Source: Sphingomonas sediminicola
GTDB lineage: Bacteria; Pseudomonadota; Alphaproteobacteria; Sphingomonadales; Sphingomonadaceae
DNA length: 64,000 nucleotides
Reading direction: 5' to 3'
NCBI RefSeq assembly: GCF_014489515.1
Contig: NZ_CP060782.1
Span: forward strand, 1,612,001-1,676,000
How positions within the stretch are numbered: position 1 is the stretch's first letter; each line of letters begins with the position of its first letter. Positions 38,466-48,297 of this stretch are shown here, one piece after another. The position numbers and the translations under genes were made by a program. The notes beneath the pieces were generated by a model. That model was not told the origin of the DNA. It ran no database searches and was given only the letters and a program-made list of their open reading frames with translations.

Positions 38466-39581
38466 GTGGTGGATCAGGATTATTACTCTGTTCTTGGCGT
38501 GCAGCGCACGGCGGACCCTGAGACGATCAAGGCCGCCTATCGCAAGCTCGCCAAGGAGCATCATCCTGACCGTCACAACGGCTGCAGCGAGCGCGAGGCC
38601 CAGTTCAAGGCGATCAGCGAAGCCTATGAGTGCCTGAAAGACCCGCAGAAGCGCGCAGCCTACGATCGCTTCGGCAAGGCTGCGTTCCACAATGGCGGCG
38701 GCGGCGGCGATCCCTTCGGCGGTGCTGGTGGCTTCGAGAGCTTCTCCGACATCTTCTCGTCGATCTTCGGCGAGTTCGCCGATCGGCAGCATGGACGGCA
38801 GAACCCGGCACGCGGCGCGGACCTGCGCTACGACCTGGAATTGTCGCTAGAGGATGCGTTTGCAGGCACCGAAGCCAACATCTCGATCGAAGCGCTTGCC
38901 CAGTGCGAGAATTGCGAGGGCCGCGGCTGCAACGCTGAAGATTGCGCGAAGACTTGCGGCACCTGCGGCGGCGCGGGCCGCGTTCGCGCGCAACAGGGTT
39001 TCTTCATGGTCGAGCGCGGCTGCCCGACCTGCCGTGGAAGCGGCGAGGTCATCGCCGATCCCTGCCACGCCTGCGAAGGCGAAGGGCGCTCGCTCAAGCG
39101 ACGCAAGCTCTCGGTCAAGATCCCGGCGGGAGTGGACGAAGGCACGCGCATCCGCGTTGCCGGCGAAGGTGAAGCGGGCGTTCGCAACGGACCCGGCGGC
39201 GACCTCTACATCTTCGTCCACATGAAGCGGCATCCGATCTACGCTCGCGAGGGCACGACTCTGGTCGCGGAATGCCCGGTCACGTTCACGACGGCGGCGC
39301 TCGGCGGAACGATCAGTCTGCCTGGCATCGACGGAAACTCCATCGATCTGAAGATTCCTGCCGGCATCCAGTCCGGCGAACAGCTTCGCCAGCGCGGGTC
39401 AGGCATGAGTGTTCTGAACGGGCGCGGACGCGGCGATCTCGTCGCGCGCGTGCTGGTCGAGACGCCGACCAAGCTCAATTCCAAGCAGAAGAAGATCCTG
39501 GAAGAATTCCGCGAAACCGAGACCGGAGACGAATGCCCGGCCTCGAAAGGCTTCTTCAGCCGTATCCGGGATAAGCTCTAG
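38466..39581 (+). CDS. dnaJ: Co-chaperone DnaJ
   Basis: The 371-residue protein has the J domain with HPD (KEHHPDRHNG), a short Gly/Phe region (HNGGGGGDPFGGAGGF), four zinc-binding repeats (CENCEGRGC, CGTCGGAGR, CPTCRGSG, CHACEGEG) and the C-terminal substrate domain. The start is a GTG at 38466 or the next GTG at 38469; no ATG is available. It stimulates DnaK ATPase. It is 57 bases after dnaK, with a hairpin between. Confidence 0.96.
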   Translation: MVDQDYYSVLGVQRTADPETIKAAYRKLAKEHHPDRHNGCSEREAQFKAISEAYECLKDPQKRAAYDRFGKAAFHNGGGGGDPFGGAGGFESFSDIFSSIFGEFADRQHGRQNPARGADLRYDLELSLEDAFAGTEANISIEALAQCENCEGRGCNAEDCAKTCGTCGGAGRVRAQQGFFMVERGCPTCRGSGEVIADPCHACEGEGRSLKRRKLSVKIPAGVDEGTRIRVAGEGEAGVRNGPGGDLYIFVHMKRHPIYAREGTTLVAECPVTFTTAALGGTISLPGIDGNSIDLKIPAGIQSGEQLRQRGSGMSVLNGRGRGDLVARVLVETPTKLNSKQKKILEEFRETETGDECPASKGFFSRIRDKL

Positions 39582-39642
39582 AGGACTTCCGGCAGCCGCC
39601 GGGACAGCCTTTCAAGCGTTTAGGGCTTCTGCAGCCGGGCGC

Positions 39643-40969
39643 TCAAGCCTTCGCGCCTCCGAAAACTCGCTCGAAGATCGCGTCTACTTCCTTCAGGTGA
39701 TAGTCGAGGTCGAACAGGCTCTCGAGTTGCTCGGCGCTGAGCTTCGCGCTTACCTCAGGGTCGTTCTTCAGCAGGTGGATCAACGACAGCTGGCCGTCGG
39801 ACTCCCACACCTTCATCGCGTTGCGCTGGACCAAGGCGTAGGAGTCTTCGCGGCTGAGCCCGGCCTGGGTCAATGCCAGCAACACGCGCTGCGAGTGGAT
39901 AAGTCCGCCCATGCGGTTGAGGTTCTTCTCCATCCTCTCCGGATAGACGAGCAGCTTGTCGACAACGCTGGTGAGCCGCGCGAGAGCGAAATCCAGCGTG
40001 ATCGTCGCGTCCGGGCCAATGAAGCGCTCGACCGACGAATGGGAGATGTCCCGCTCATGCCAAAGCGCGACGTTCTCCATTGCCGGGACGACGGCGCTTC
40101 GGACGACGCGCGCAAGGCCCGTTAGGTTCTCCGTCAGAACCGGATTGCGCTTGTGCGGCATTGCCGAGCTGCCCTTCTGGCCCGGCGAGAAATATTCCTC
40201 GGCCTCAAGCACCTCGGTGCGCTGGAGATGACGGATCTCGGTCGCGAGGCGCTCGATTGACGAAGCAATGACACCCAGTGTCGCGAAAAACATGGCATGG
40301 CGGTCGCGCGGGATGACCTGGGTCGAGATCGGCTCGGGCGTCAGGCCCAGCTCCCTGGCGACATGCGCCTCGATTTCCGGCGGGACGTTGGCGAACGTCC
40401 CGACCGCCCCGAGATGGCGCAGGTCGCGATGTCGTCGCGAGCCGCTACGAGGCGCGAGCGACCGCGATCGAACTCGGCATAGGCCTGCGCCAGCTTGAGC
40501 CCGAACGTCGTAGGCTCGGCGTGAATTCCGTGGCTGCGTCCAATCGTCGGCGTCATCTTGTGTTCGAACGCACGCTTCTTCAGCGCAGCCAGCAACGCGT
40601 CGAGGTCCTGGATCAGGAGATCGGTCGCTTGCTTAAGCTGCACAGCAAATGCCGTGTCCAGCACGTCCGAGCTGGTCATACCCTGGTGCAGCCAGCGCCT
40701 CTCGGGTCCAAGCTTGTCCCCGCCCAGGTCAGGAAGGCGATCACGTCATGCTTGGTGACCGCTTCGATCTCGTCGATGGCCGCGACATCGATCTCGCCCA
40801 GCACGTCCCGGTCGTACGCGGCGCGGATTTTCGCTGCGTCTTCGGCCGGGATCATCCCGACCTTCCCCATCGCCTCGGCAGCGAAGACTTCGATGGCGAA
40901 CCAGATGCGGTAGCGATTTTCGGACGACCAGATGGCCGTCATGTCGGGGCGGGAATAGCGGGGAACCAT
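39643..40969 (-). CDS. purB: Adenylosuccinate lyase PurB (frameshifted twice)
   Basis: The reconstructed protein of about 442 residues matches Pur[59 protein letters not shown] (catalytic His), [16 protein letters not shown]-like segment, and [20 protein letters not shown] (signature with catalytic Ser). Two -1 frameshifts split it: in CCCC at 40718-40721 and CCCC at 40407-40410 (plus-strand view). One extra G at each gives [11 protein letters not shown] and SGAVGTF. It acts in AMP and IMP synthesis. Confidence 0.94.
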
Positions 40970-41057
40970 GGCCGGGGCGGCTAGCAGAGCCGCCCGAATG
41001 CATCAAATGTCGGAGACAAGCGCTATAAGGGGCGGGCCAGCGTCAAGGAGAACCGAC

Positions 41058-41312
41058 ATGGCACGAAAAGCACTGATCGTTGCACTCAGCGTGATCGCCA
41101 CCGCCTCGCCGGCATTCGCTACAAATCGGGACACAACACCAACAACGACCGCTCCGGCAGGGACGCCCGAAACCAAATATTGCATGCATATCGAGGCCAT
41201 CACCGGCAGCCGCCTCGAGAAAACCAAATGCTGGACCCGTGAAGAGTGGGCCGAGCAAGGCGTCGATGTCGATCTGGATTGGGCCAAGGAAGGCGTGCGC
41301 ACCATCGGCTGA
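41058..41312 (+). CDS. Small exported protein (84 residues)
   Basis: The protein has a signal peptide (MARKALIVALSVIATASPAFA), a Thr-rich linker, then a short domain KYCMHIEAITGSRLEKTKCW with two Cys and a Trp-rich C-terminus (TREEWAEQGVDVDLDWAKEG). An AAGGAG site lies about 8 bases upstream. The Cys-x(n)-TKCWTREEW pattern recurs in small sphingomonad proteins of unknown function. It converges with radC. Confidence 0.8.
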   Translation: MARKALIVALSVIATASPAFATNRDTTPTTTAPAGTPETKYCMHIEAITGSRLEKTKCWTREEWAEQGVDVDLDWAKEGVRTIG

Positions 41313-41325
41313 TCGCGCGCGAATG

Positions 41326-42021
41326 CTACATCAGTCCCATCGCGCGTAGGCTCGACTGTCCCTGCACGCCGACGATGACACGATCGTGCACCGCCACCTT
41401 CATGTACCGCCCTGCTTCCACAAGCTCGCGTGTCAGCTTCACGTCCGCCTGACTCGGCGCCGGGTCGCCGCTTGGGTGATTGTGGACGATGAGATCGCGG
41501 TCGCGCCGTGCGGCATTGCCCGCTTCATCACCTCGCGAACGTGCATCGACGCTTCGTCGACCGACCCACGCCACATCGCCTCGATTGCGATCAGCATGTT
41601 CTTGGCGTTGAAAAACAGGACGCGGACTTCCTCGACCGGCGAATGCGCCATAGCCGCGCGCAGATAATCCTGCAGGGCATTCAGCTGGAAAGCACCGGCC
41701 GTCCCTCCAGCCGCGTCTCCAGCAGCCTCAGGGCAGTCGCCTCGGCGATCTTGAGCGCCGCGACCACCCCTTCGGTCAGGCCTTCGCGCTTGAGGGTCTC
41801 CGCGTCCGCGGAAAGGAGCGGGTCAATTCCACCAAACTGGGCGATCAGCGCCTGCGCCTTCGTATCGCGGCGCGGGATCGCGAGCGCGAGGAGGTATTCG
41901 ACCAGCTCGTGGTCGAGCAATGCCTTCCACCCGCCTTCGGAAAGGCGCTGGCGAAGGCGGGCCCTATGCCCAGACGCGTTACCCGGAGTGTCCCCGTCCG
42001 GTGTGACTGCTAGGCGACATC
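41326..42021 (-). CDS. radC: RadC family (JAMM) protein (frameshifted, start uncertain)
   Basis: The pieces are GHRARLRQRLSEGGWKALLD, HELVEYLLALAIPRRDTKAQ, VEEVRVLFFNAKNMLIAIEA, HVREVMKRAMPHGATA and LIVHNHPSGDPAPSQADVKL. The HNHPSGD plus S/D pattern is the JAMM metal site of RadC/MPN proteins. Two -1 frameshifts join these: near 41681 and near 41495. The N-terminus is unclear: an ATG at 42021 opens MSPSSHTGRGHSG and then stops, so another error or a different start exists between 41920 and 42021. The cellular role of RadC is not settled. Confidence 0.8.
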
Positions 42022-42093
42022 GTCGGCTGCTTGCAACGGTCCGTTCGTGCCGCCAACGGAACGTGCCTGTATCGGGAGGGTTACTAAACGCCG

Positions 42094-45000
42094 ATGGCTG
42101 CGCGGCAGAGTGACGAAGGCGAGTTCTCCAGTGGTACCGTAGTGGTGCGTCGGCGCCGCTGGCGGCGCGTCACCGCGATCGCGTCGCTGGCCCTCCTGGT
42201 CCTGTTTGTGGTGTTGATCACAGGCGTCTGGATCGCGCGCCGGCCGATCGCGACGCGGGTTCTACAGGACCAGTTCGAGCAGAAGGGGGTGCGGGCGACC
42301 TACAAGCTCGACCGTGTCGGACTGCGCACGCAGCAAGTCAGCAACCTCGTTATCGGCGACCCCAAAAATCCCGATCTCGTCGCCCGGTACGCGCTCATCC
42401 AGGTCCGGTGGAAGCTGAGCGGGGGCGTTCGAGTCTACCGCATCGTCGCGCGCGGCGTTCGGCTGAAGGGCAAGGTCATCGACGGCAAGGTCAATTGGGG
42501 CGAAGTCAGCAAGCTGCTGCCGCCGCCGACCGGCAAGCCGTTCTCGCTTCCCAATGTCGTTCTCGACATCGCCGACAGCAGCATCAGTCTGCAGACCCCG
42601 TTCGGGACGCTCGGGTTCGCGCTCGCTGGTTCGGGCAATTTGACGGGAGGATTCCGCGGCAATCTGGCGGCAGTCAGCCCGAAGCTCGACATGGGCCGGT
42701 GCAGCCTCGACGGGATGCGCGCCTATACGGCGATCCGCGTAATTGCCCGGCGGCCGCGGGTCGAAGGTCCGTTCATCGCGGACAGGTTCGCCTGCCCCGT
42801 CAGCAATTTGCTGATGGATGCCCCGAGGTTCGACCTCGACACCAACTTCAGCGAAAGCTTCACCACCTTCGATGGAAGCGCCCGGGTCACGACCCAGCGG
42901 GTCATCGCCGGCGCGAACGGGCTTGCGGCGATGACCGGCAATGTCCGGTTCACGGGTACGCCCAAGTCCGCCTACGGCAAGATCGACGTCGCAGCTCAGC
43001 GATCGCGGCTTGGCCCGATCTATGCAGACCGCACGCGAATCAATGGGAAATACCTGATCGGCGCCAGCGCGGGCACGCTGGCACTGGTCGCCGATTACTC
43101 GGCCGAGAATGCCGACCTCGCTTCCTCGGTGATGGCGAACGTGACCGAACCGCTTTCGGCGGCCCGCAACACCCCGATCGGGCCGATCGCCGTCGCCATC
43201 AGCAATGCGATCAGCAAGTCGGCCAAGTCGTTCGACGCGTCGGGCTCGATCCGGATGGTCAACTTCCCGGGTGGCGGAGCAGCGCGGATCGAGACTGCCA
43301 ACGTCCGCGCCGACTCAGGGGCGCAGGTGCAGGTCTCCGGGGGCGATGGCGTGACCTACTACTGGCCGTCCGCGAAGCTCCGCGTCGACGGGCTGATCAA
43401 GATGGCTGGCGGCGAACTGCCGCAGGGCCAGGTCCTGCTTCGTCAGCCGCGCAGCGGAGCGCCTATGAAGGGCCTGGCCCGTTTCGCGCCTTACCAGGCA
43501 GGCGCATCCCGGCTCGCCTTGAATCCAATCCGCTTCCAGGCAAGTGCGAACGGGGCGACCAACTTCGATACCGTCGCACTACTCGATGGACCGTTTCCGG
43601 ACGGCCGGGTCCAGGCTTTCCGCCTCCCGCTCAACGGCCGCCTCGGCCCAGCCGGCGCATTCTCGGTCGGGCGCGGCTGCATCGTCGCGAGCTGGCGCTA
43701 TTTCCGGATGCGGGAGATCCAATTCGGGCCGACGAGGTTGCCCGTCTGCGCCATCGGCCCAGCGATCGTTTCGAAACCTGCCGGCGGCGACCTTCGAGTG
43801 GCGGCAAAGCTCAACGATCCGAGACTTGCCGGACGCTTGGGCAAAGCGCCGCTGCAGCTTCGCGCCGACGGCGCGCAGATTATCGGCAAGCAATTCTCAG
43901 CCGCCGATCTCGCCGTCCGTCTTGGCAGAATCGAAGCGCCTTTCGCATTCGACGCGGCGCGGTTGCGTGGCACGTTCAGCGGAAGCGGAATCAGCGGCAC
44001 GTTCGGCGGGGCAAAGTCGACGATCGGCAATGTCCCACTGCTGATCACCGACGCCGACGGGCGCTGGCGCTATTTCAGGAAAGACCTGACCGTCAACGGC
44101 GCGCTCAACCTGTCCGACCGAAGCGAGACGCCACGCTTCTACACGCTTCGAAGCAACGACTTCCAGGTCAAGCTTTCGGGCGACAACATCAACGCCGGCG
44201 GAACGCTCGTCCACCCCGCAAGCGGGACGAAGATCACCGACGTGACCATCCGCCACGAGCTGTCGAGCGGCAGCGGGCAGGCAACCCTCGATGTGCCCGG
44301 CATCACCTTTGGCGAAGGTCTGCAGCCGGAAGAGATCACCCGGCTCACGGAAGGCGTGATCGCACTCGTCCAAGGCAAACTGAGCGGCCGCGGCGTGATC
44401 AACTGGGACGGCGAGGGCAAGGTCACGTCGACCGGCGACTTCTCAACAGCAGGCATGGACCTAGCGGCACCATTCGGGCCAGTGACCGGTCTTTCGGGCA
44501 ACGTGCATTTCACCGACCTCCTCGGCCTGGAAACGGCTCCCGGCCAGACCGCGACGGTCGCGACCATCAACCCCGGCATTCTCGTCGAGAACGGCGTGAT
44601 CCGGTATCAATTGCTGCCCGGTCAGCTGGTGAAAGTCGAGCGCGGCGAGTGGCCATTCATGGGCGGCCGCCTGATCCTCCGGGAAACGATCCTGAACTTC
44701 AGCCGGCCGACCGCCAAGCGCCTGACATTCGAGGTTGTCGGCTTCGATGCGAAGCGCTTCATCGACACCTTCGGATTCCAGGGAATCGAGATTACCGGCA
44801 CGTTCGACGGCGTCCTGCCGATGATCTTCGACGAGAATGGCGGGCGGGTTGTCGGCGGACGGCTAGATTCAAGGGAGCCGGGCGGTCAGTTCAATTACAA
44901 CGGGACCAAGCCCAAGGCGGGAATTGCAGTCGGGCTCGCCTTCGACCTGCTCAGCAACATGCGGTATCACCAGATGACCATCCGACTGGATGGCGACTTG

Positions 45001-45330
45001 GCAGGCGAATTCGCGTCACGCTTCGAAATTGGCGAGGTATCCCTCGGAAACCGCGGAGGCTTCGTAGCGGGACTCGTGCGAAACGCCTTCAAGAAGGTCC
45101 CGCTGAAGGTGAACCTCAACGTCAAGGGCCCCTTCCGGGCGCTGGTTCAAATGGCCAAGGGCTTCAAGGACCCGTCGGCGGTCATCCAGCCCGTCCTTCC
45201 CTTCCCTCTAGATGCGCCGGGTCTCGCGACCGAGATCCGCGTCCTGAAGAAGGAAGAAGAACAGCAGTCAAACGTTCCACCCATCCAGGAGCAGGTGGAT
45301 GTTTCCACAAAACCCCAGCCAAGCGAGTAA
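42094..45330 (+). CDS. ydbH: YdbH-like (AsmA-related) inner-membrane-anchored lipid transport protein
   Basis: The 1078-residue protein has one N-terminal membrane anchor (AIASLALLVLFVVLITGVWI, about 29-48) and then a long beta-rich periplasmic body with repeating domains, typical of AsmA/TamB/YdbH bridges. The C-terminal region has the YdbH-type dicarboxylate-transport-like domain (FDAKRFIDTFGFQGIEITGT, GGRLDSREPGGQFNYNG). In E. coli YdbH with YnbE spans the periplasm and moves phospholipids to the outer membrane. The ynbE and ydbL genes follow here in the same order. Frame intact. Confidence 0.88.
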   Translation: MAARQSDEGEFSSGTVVVRRRRWRRVTAIASLALLVLFVVLITGVWIARRPIATRVLQDQFEQKGVRATYKLDRVGLRTQQVSNLVIGDPKNPDLVARYALIQVRWKLSGGVRVYRIVARGVRLKGKVIDGKVNWGEVSKLLPPPTGKPFSLPNVVLDIADSSISLQTPFGTLGFALAGSGNLTGGFRGNLAAVSPKLDMGRCSLDGMRAYTAIRVIARRPRVEGPFIADRFACPVSNLLMDAPRFDLDTNFSESFTTFDGSARVTTQRVIAGANGLAAMTGNVRFTGTPKSAYGKIDVAAQRSRLGPIYADRTRINGKYLIGASAGTLALVADYSAENADLASSVMANVTEPLSAARNTPIGPIAVAISNAISKSAKSFDASGSIRMVNFPGGGAARIETANVRADSGAQVQVSGGDGVTYYWPSAKLRVDGLIKMAGGELPQGQVLLRQPRSGAPMKGLARFAPYQAGASRLALNPIRFQASANGATNFDTVALLDGPFPDGRVQAFRLPLNGRLGPAGAFSVGRGCIVASWRYFRMREIQFGPTRLPVCAIGPAIVSKPAGGDLRVAAKLNDPRLAGRLGKAPLQLRADGAQIIGKQFSAADLAVRLGRIEAPFAFDAARLRGTFSGSGISGTFGGAKSTIGNVPLLITDADGRWRYFRKDLTVNGALNLSDRSETPRFYTLRSNDFQVKLSGDNINAGGTLVHPASGTKITDVTIRHELSSGSGQATLDVPGITFGEGLQPEEITRLTEGVIALVQGKLSGRGVINWDGEGKVTSTGDFSTAGMDLAAPFGPVTGLSGNVHFTDLLGLETAPGQTATVATINPGILVENGVIRYQLLPGQLVKVERGEWPFMGGRLILRETILNFSRPTAKRLTFEVVGFDAKRFIDTFGFQGIEITGTFDGVLPMIFDENGGRVVGGRLDSREPGGQFNYNGTKPKAGIAVGLAFDLLSNMRYHQMTIRLDGDLAGEFASRFEIGEVSLGNRGGFVAGLVRNAFKKVPLKVNLNVKGPFRALVQMAKGFKDPSAVIQPVLPFPLDAPGLATEIRVLKKEEEQQSNVPPIQEQVDVSTKPQPSE

Positions 45331-45334
45331 GCCG

Positions 45335-45550
45335 ATGACCATGAAACGGAGACCGAAACTGCGGTTGATTGCCGGCACGGCCCTGGCCGCTTCGTTGACC
45401 GGCTGCGTAACGGTGAAGACGCCGGACAAGCCGATCGAGATCAACCTCAATGTCGAAATCCGGCAGGAAGTCCTCGTTCGTCTCCAGCAGGATGCTCAGC
45501 AACTCATCCAGCAGAACCCGGACGCCTTCCCGCAGCCGCCGAAGCAGTGA
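45335..45550 (+). CDS. ynbE: YnbE family lipoprotein
   Basis: The 71-residue lipoprotein has the signal LRLIAGTALAASLTGC with lipobox Cys, then the short YnbE domain VKTPDKPIEINLNVEIRQEV and LVRLQQDAQQLI. YnbE is the outer membrane partner of YdbH. It starts 4 bases after the ydbH stop; its TGA overlaps the next ATG (TGATG). Confidence 0.9.
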   Translation: MTMKRRPKLRLIAGTALAASLTGCVTVKTPDKPIEINLNVEIRQEVLVRLQQDAQQLIQQNPDAFPQPPKQ

Positions 45551-45927
45551 TGCGCTGGATCTTGCTCCTGGCGATCGGCGCATCCGCCGCAGCCATCCCT
45601 GCAGCAGCGCCATCACAGGCATACGCCGAGCTCGCGGGTGCTCGTCGGGCTGGGCAGGTTGGCGAACGGTATGACGGCTATCTGGGGTTCGCCGCGCCAT
45701 CGACCCCTGTCGTGCAGAGACAGGTCAGCGCCATCAACATCCGCAGGCGCTCGCTCTACGTCGATCTTGCGAGGCGTCGCGGGGTCACTCCACAGGTGGC
45801 CGGGCTCGCGACCGGCTGTGAATTGCTGACGCGCGTGCAGGTTGGGGAGGTCTATCTGCTCCAGGATGGCGTCTGGCGCCGCCGCCAGCCGGGACAGGTC
45901 ATCGCGCAGCCGAGCTATTGCGGCTGA
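45550..45927 (+). CDS. ydbL: YdbL family (DUF1318) periplasmic protein
   Basis: The 125-residue protein begins with a signal peptide (MRWILLLAIGASAAAIPAAA) and has the DUF1318 core: ELAGARRAGQVGERYDGYLG, VSAINIRRRSLYVDLARRRG, VTPQVAGLATGCELL. In enterics YdbL controls YdbH-YnbE assembly. The tail after LLTR (VQVGEVYLLQDGVWRRRQPG) is a C-terminal extension. Coupled to ynbE. Confidence 0.88.
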   Translation: MRWILLLAIGASAAAIPAAAPSQAYAELAGARRAGQVGERYDGYLGFAAPSTPVVQRQVSAINIRRRSLYVDLARRRGVTPQVAGLATGCELLTRVQVGEVYLLQDGVWRRRQPGQVIAQPSYCG

Positions 45928-45928
45928 G

Positions 45929-46744
45929 CTATTTCACCGGCGGGCGGGGTTCGAACGACGATCGATATTCGGGTTTCAACCGCTCCATCATCCCGGCGGT
46001 GATCGGAAGCGAAATCTCGTAATTCCCTTCGGCATAAGGCCCAGCAACATATTGATCGACGATCACAACGAGATGGTCGAAGCGTCCGTTCTTGTCGCTG
46101 TCGCTCAAGAGGACGGTGACCTCCTTATACTCGGGGCAATTGCCGAACAGGTCGTCCTTCTTAACCGGCTCGCCGCGCCGTTTCTCGCGTTCGCGGTCGA
46201 GAAGAACGCAGAAAGGCTGACGGATCGCGCCGGTCCAGCTTGTGCCGGGCTGGAGCAAATCCTGAATGGATACCTCTCGAGCAAGCTTGCGGTCCCACAG
46301 CAGCGATCCGGAACCGCTTGAGCCATGCGCTCCGCCCGTGAACCCGTAGATGCTGCTCTCCAGGCTCAATAGCTGGTCCGACTGCCCGGCAGTCTCATAG
46401 GATCGCTGCACCTCGTGGGTATGATAGTCGAACTTTTGCTTGAGCCGCTCGTCGCGATCTTCTTTCGCCCCCGCGATCATCTCGGATTTCACTTTCTCCA
46501 TGTCCTTGGTGAACCGCTCGACAAGCTGCGGCACGGCAGCTGCTTCGGCTGACCAGCTGTAGGAGAAATTGTAGAGGCTGGACTCTTCTTCGACCTTGAA
46601 GGGCTTAGCCGCCGGAGCTGGAGTTGCCTTCGGGCTCTCCGCCTGATTTGCGACGGCTGTTGGAGCTTCGTCGTTCGCAGGGAACACCGCCGACCGCTGA
46701 CCGCACGCGGACAACATGACGGCCATCAATATGGCAGCTCTCAT
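45929..46744 (-). CDS. DUF3298/DUF4163-type lipoprotein
   Basis: The 271-residue protein has a lipoprotein signal (MRAAILMAVMLSACGQ), a Pro/Ala linker, then the DUF3298/PdaC-like fold: YNFSYSWSAEAAAVPQLVER, SSIYGFTGGAHGSSGSGSLL (the usual FTGGAH motif), and EVSIQDLLQPGTSWTGAIRQ. Such domains occur in anti-sigma factor RsiV and deacetylases; here no other domain is fused. It converges with ydbL (2 bases between stops). Confidence 0.8.
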   Translation of the reverse strand: MRAAILMAVMLSACGQRSAVFPANDEAPTAVANQAESPKATPAPAAKPFKVEEESSLYNFSYSWSAEAAAVPQLVERFTKDMEKVKSEMIAGAKEDRDERLKQKFDYHTHEVQRSYETAGQSDQLLSLESSIYGFTGGAHGSSGSGSLLWDRKLAREVSIQDLLQPGTSWTGAIRQPFCVLLDREREKRRGEPVKKDDLFGNCPEYKEVTVLLSDSDKNGRFDHLVVIVDQYVAGPYAEGNYEISLPITAGMMERLKPEYRSSFEPRPPVK

Positions 46745-46912
46745 GCGGCGGAGACTGACATGCCTCAGGCAACTCGCCAACAGGCCGCTCGCAGTGGTTG
46801 ACTTGCCCCCGCCCCTTCATAAAGGGGCGGCGCCTAGGCGGCCTCGGTCGCCGCCATGTTTCTCGCCCTTAATACACCCCAATCAAGGCGGGGCGACGCA
46901 CAGGGAAAGATC

Positions 46913-47247
46913 ATGGCGACGGACGAGACCGGGCAGGACCCAAAGCTTCCACCAGACGCAAGGCTCGAATCGCTCGAACAGCGGCTCGACCAACTGCAGG
47001 AGGCAGAAGCGAAGAGGGTCCACAAGGCAGAGCCAAATCCGACCAATCGGATCTGGCAGCTGATGTTCAGTCACCTGGTCGGCGCGCCGGTCGGTGGCGG
47101 GATCATCGGATGGGGCCTCGACACCTTGTTCGGGACCTTTCCGACGTTCTTCCTGGTGATGCTGTTCGTCGGTTTCGGCGTCGGCGTGGTGAACGTGATG
47201 CGCATTTCGAAAACACCGTCGGCGGAACGCCCGGTCCGAAGTCGTAA
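46913..47247 (+). CDS. atpI: AtpI/AtpQ-type F0 assembly protein (frameshifted at the end)
   Basis: The 111-residue protein has a charged N-terminal region and two membrane helices (LMFSHLVGAPVGGGIIGWGL, LVMLFVGFGVGVVNVM). This is the AtpI-type gene that opens alphaproteobacterial F0 operons and helps assemble the c-ring. A -1 deletion near 47224 shifts the last codons; restoring a G gives SAGTPGPKS and a TAA at 47245-47247. That leaves room for the atpB ribosome site (AGAGGG). Confidence 0.9.
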
Positions 47248-47262
47248 GAGGGTAAGACCGAA

Positions 47263-48039
47263 GTGGCCGAAGCAGGCAAGATCGATCCGATGCACCAGTT
47301 CACGGTGGAACCGATCGTTCCGCTGCATCTGGGACCCTACGACATCAGCTTCACGAACAGCTCTCTGTGGTTGCTGATCGCGCTCGCGCTGATCACCGGC
47401 TTCATGATGATGGGCATGAAGCGTCAGCTCGTCCCCGGCCGCTGGCAGATGGCAGTCGAAGGTCTGACTGGCTTCATCGACGACATGGTCAAGGTGAACA
47501 TCGGACCTGAGGGCAAGAAGTTCATGCCCTACATCTTCTCGCTGTTCGTCTTCATCCTGACCGCGAACCTGCTCGGCCTGTTCCCGCTGAGCATTTTTCC
47601 TGGCGCGCACCAGTTCACCACGACCAGTCATTTCAGCATCACCGGTGTCCTGGCCGTATTGAGCTTCTCGATCGTTCTGATCGTCGGCTTCGCCCGTCAT
47701 GGCCTCCACTTCTTCTCGCTGTTCGTGCCGCACGGCACACCAAAGATCATGGTCCCGCTGATCGCGGGCATCGAGTTCATCTCGTTCATGGTCCGCCCCT
47801 TCAGCCTCGGCCTCCGATTGTTCGTCGCGATGATCGCCGGCCACATCCTGATGGAAGTGTTCGGAAGCTTCATCGTGAACGGCTTTAACGGCGGCCCGCT
47901 CGGCTGGGGCGTCGGCGCAATCAGCTTCCTGTTCATCATCGGCGTGACCGCGCTTGAGCTGCTGGTCTGTGCCATCCAGGCTTACGTCTTTGCGCTGCTG
48001 ACGACGCTGTACCTCAACGACGCAGTCAATCTTCACTAA
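47263..48039 (+). CDS. atpB: F0F1 ATP synthase subunit a
   Basis: The 258-residue membrane protein has the subunit a pattern: FTVEPIVPLHLGPYDISFTN, FSLFVFILTANLLGLFPLSI, and the conserved RPFSLGLRLFVAMIAGHILM with the essential Arg for proton transfer (SLGLRL). The start is GTG. It forms the proton channel with the c-ring. Confidence 0.97.
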   Translation: MAEAGKIDPMHQFTVEPIVPLHLGPYDISFTNSSLWLLIALALITGFMMMGMKRQLVPGRWQMAVEGLTGFIDDMVKVNIGPEGKKFMPYIFSLFVFILTANLLGLFPLSIFPGAHQFTTTSHFSITGVLAVLSFSIVLIVGFARHGLHFFSLFVPHGTPKIMVPLIAGIEFISFMVRPFSLGLRLFVAMIAGHILMEVFGSFIVNGFNGGPLGWGVGAISFLFIIGVTALELLVCAIQAYVFALLTTLYLNDAVNLH

Positions 48040-48062
48040 GAGTTCGACAAAAGGAGTTTCAA

Positions 48063-48290
48063 ATGGATTTCGCTTCCGCACAGGTGATCGGTGCTGGTCT
48101 GGCCGCAATCGGCGTTGGCGCCGCCGCGATAGGCGTGGGCAACGTTTTCGGCTCGTTCCTTGAGAGCGCGCTTCGCAACCCGGCAGCCGCCGACGGGCAG
48201 CAGGGCCGCCTGTTCATCGGCTTCGCCGCCGCCGAGCTTCTGGGCCTGATCGCGTTCGCGGTCGCCATGATCATTCTCTACGCGCGTTGA
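48063..48290 (+). CDS. atpE: F0F1 ATP synthase subunit c
   Basis: The 75-residue double-helix hairpin protein reads AQVIGAGLAAIGVGAAAIGV, then the RNPAADGQQG loop, then LFIGFAAAELLGLIAFAVAM with the proton-binding Glu (AAAELLG). A very strong AAGGAG lies 7 bases before the ATG (48051-48056), in line with the high copy number of subunit c. A hairpin follows the stop codon. Confidence 0.98.
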   Translation: MDFASAQVIGAGLAAIGVGAAAIGVGNVFGSFLESALRNPAAADGQQGRLFIGFAAAELLGLIAFAVAMIILYAR

Positions 48291-48297
48291 TCATCCT

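Noticed and set aside
42408-45338. 976-codon plus-strand open frame within ydbH
   Set aside because: It is the shadow of ydbH in another frame: it is Arg/Gly/Pro-rich, with no family motif, whereas ydbH has a membrane anchor and AsmA-like repeats.
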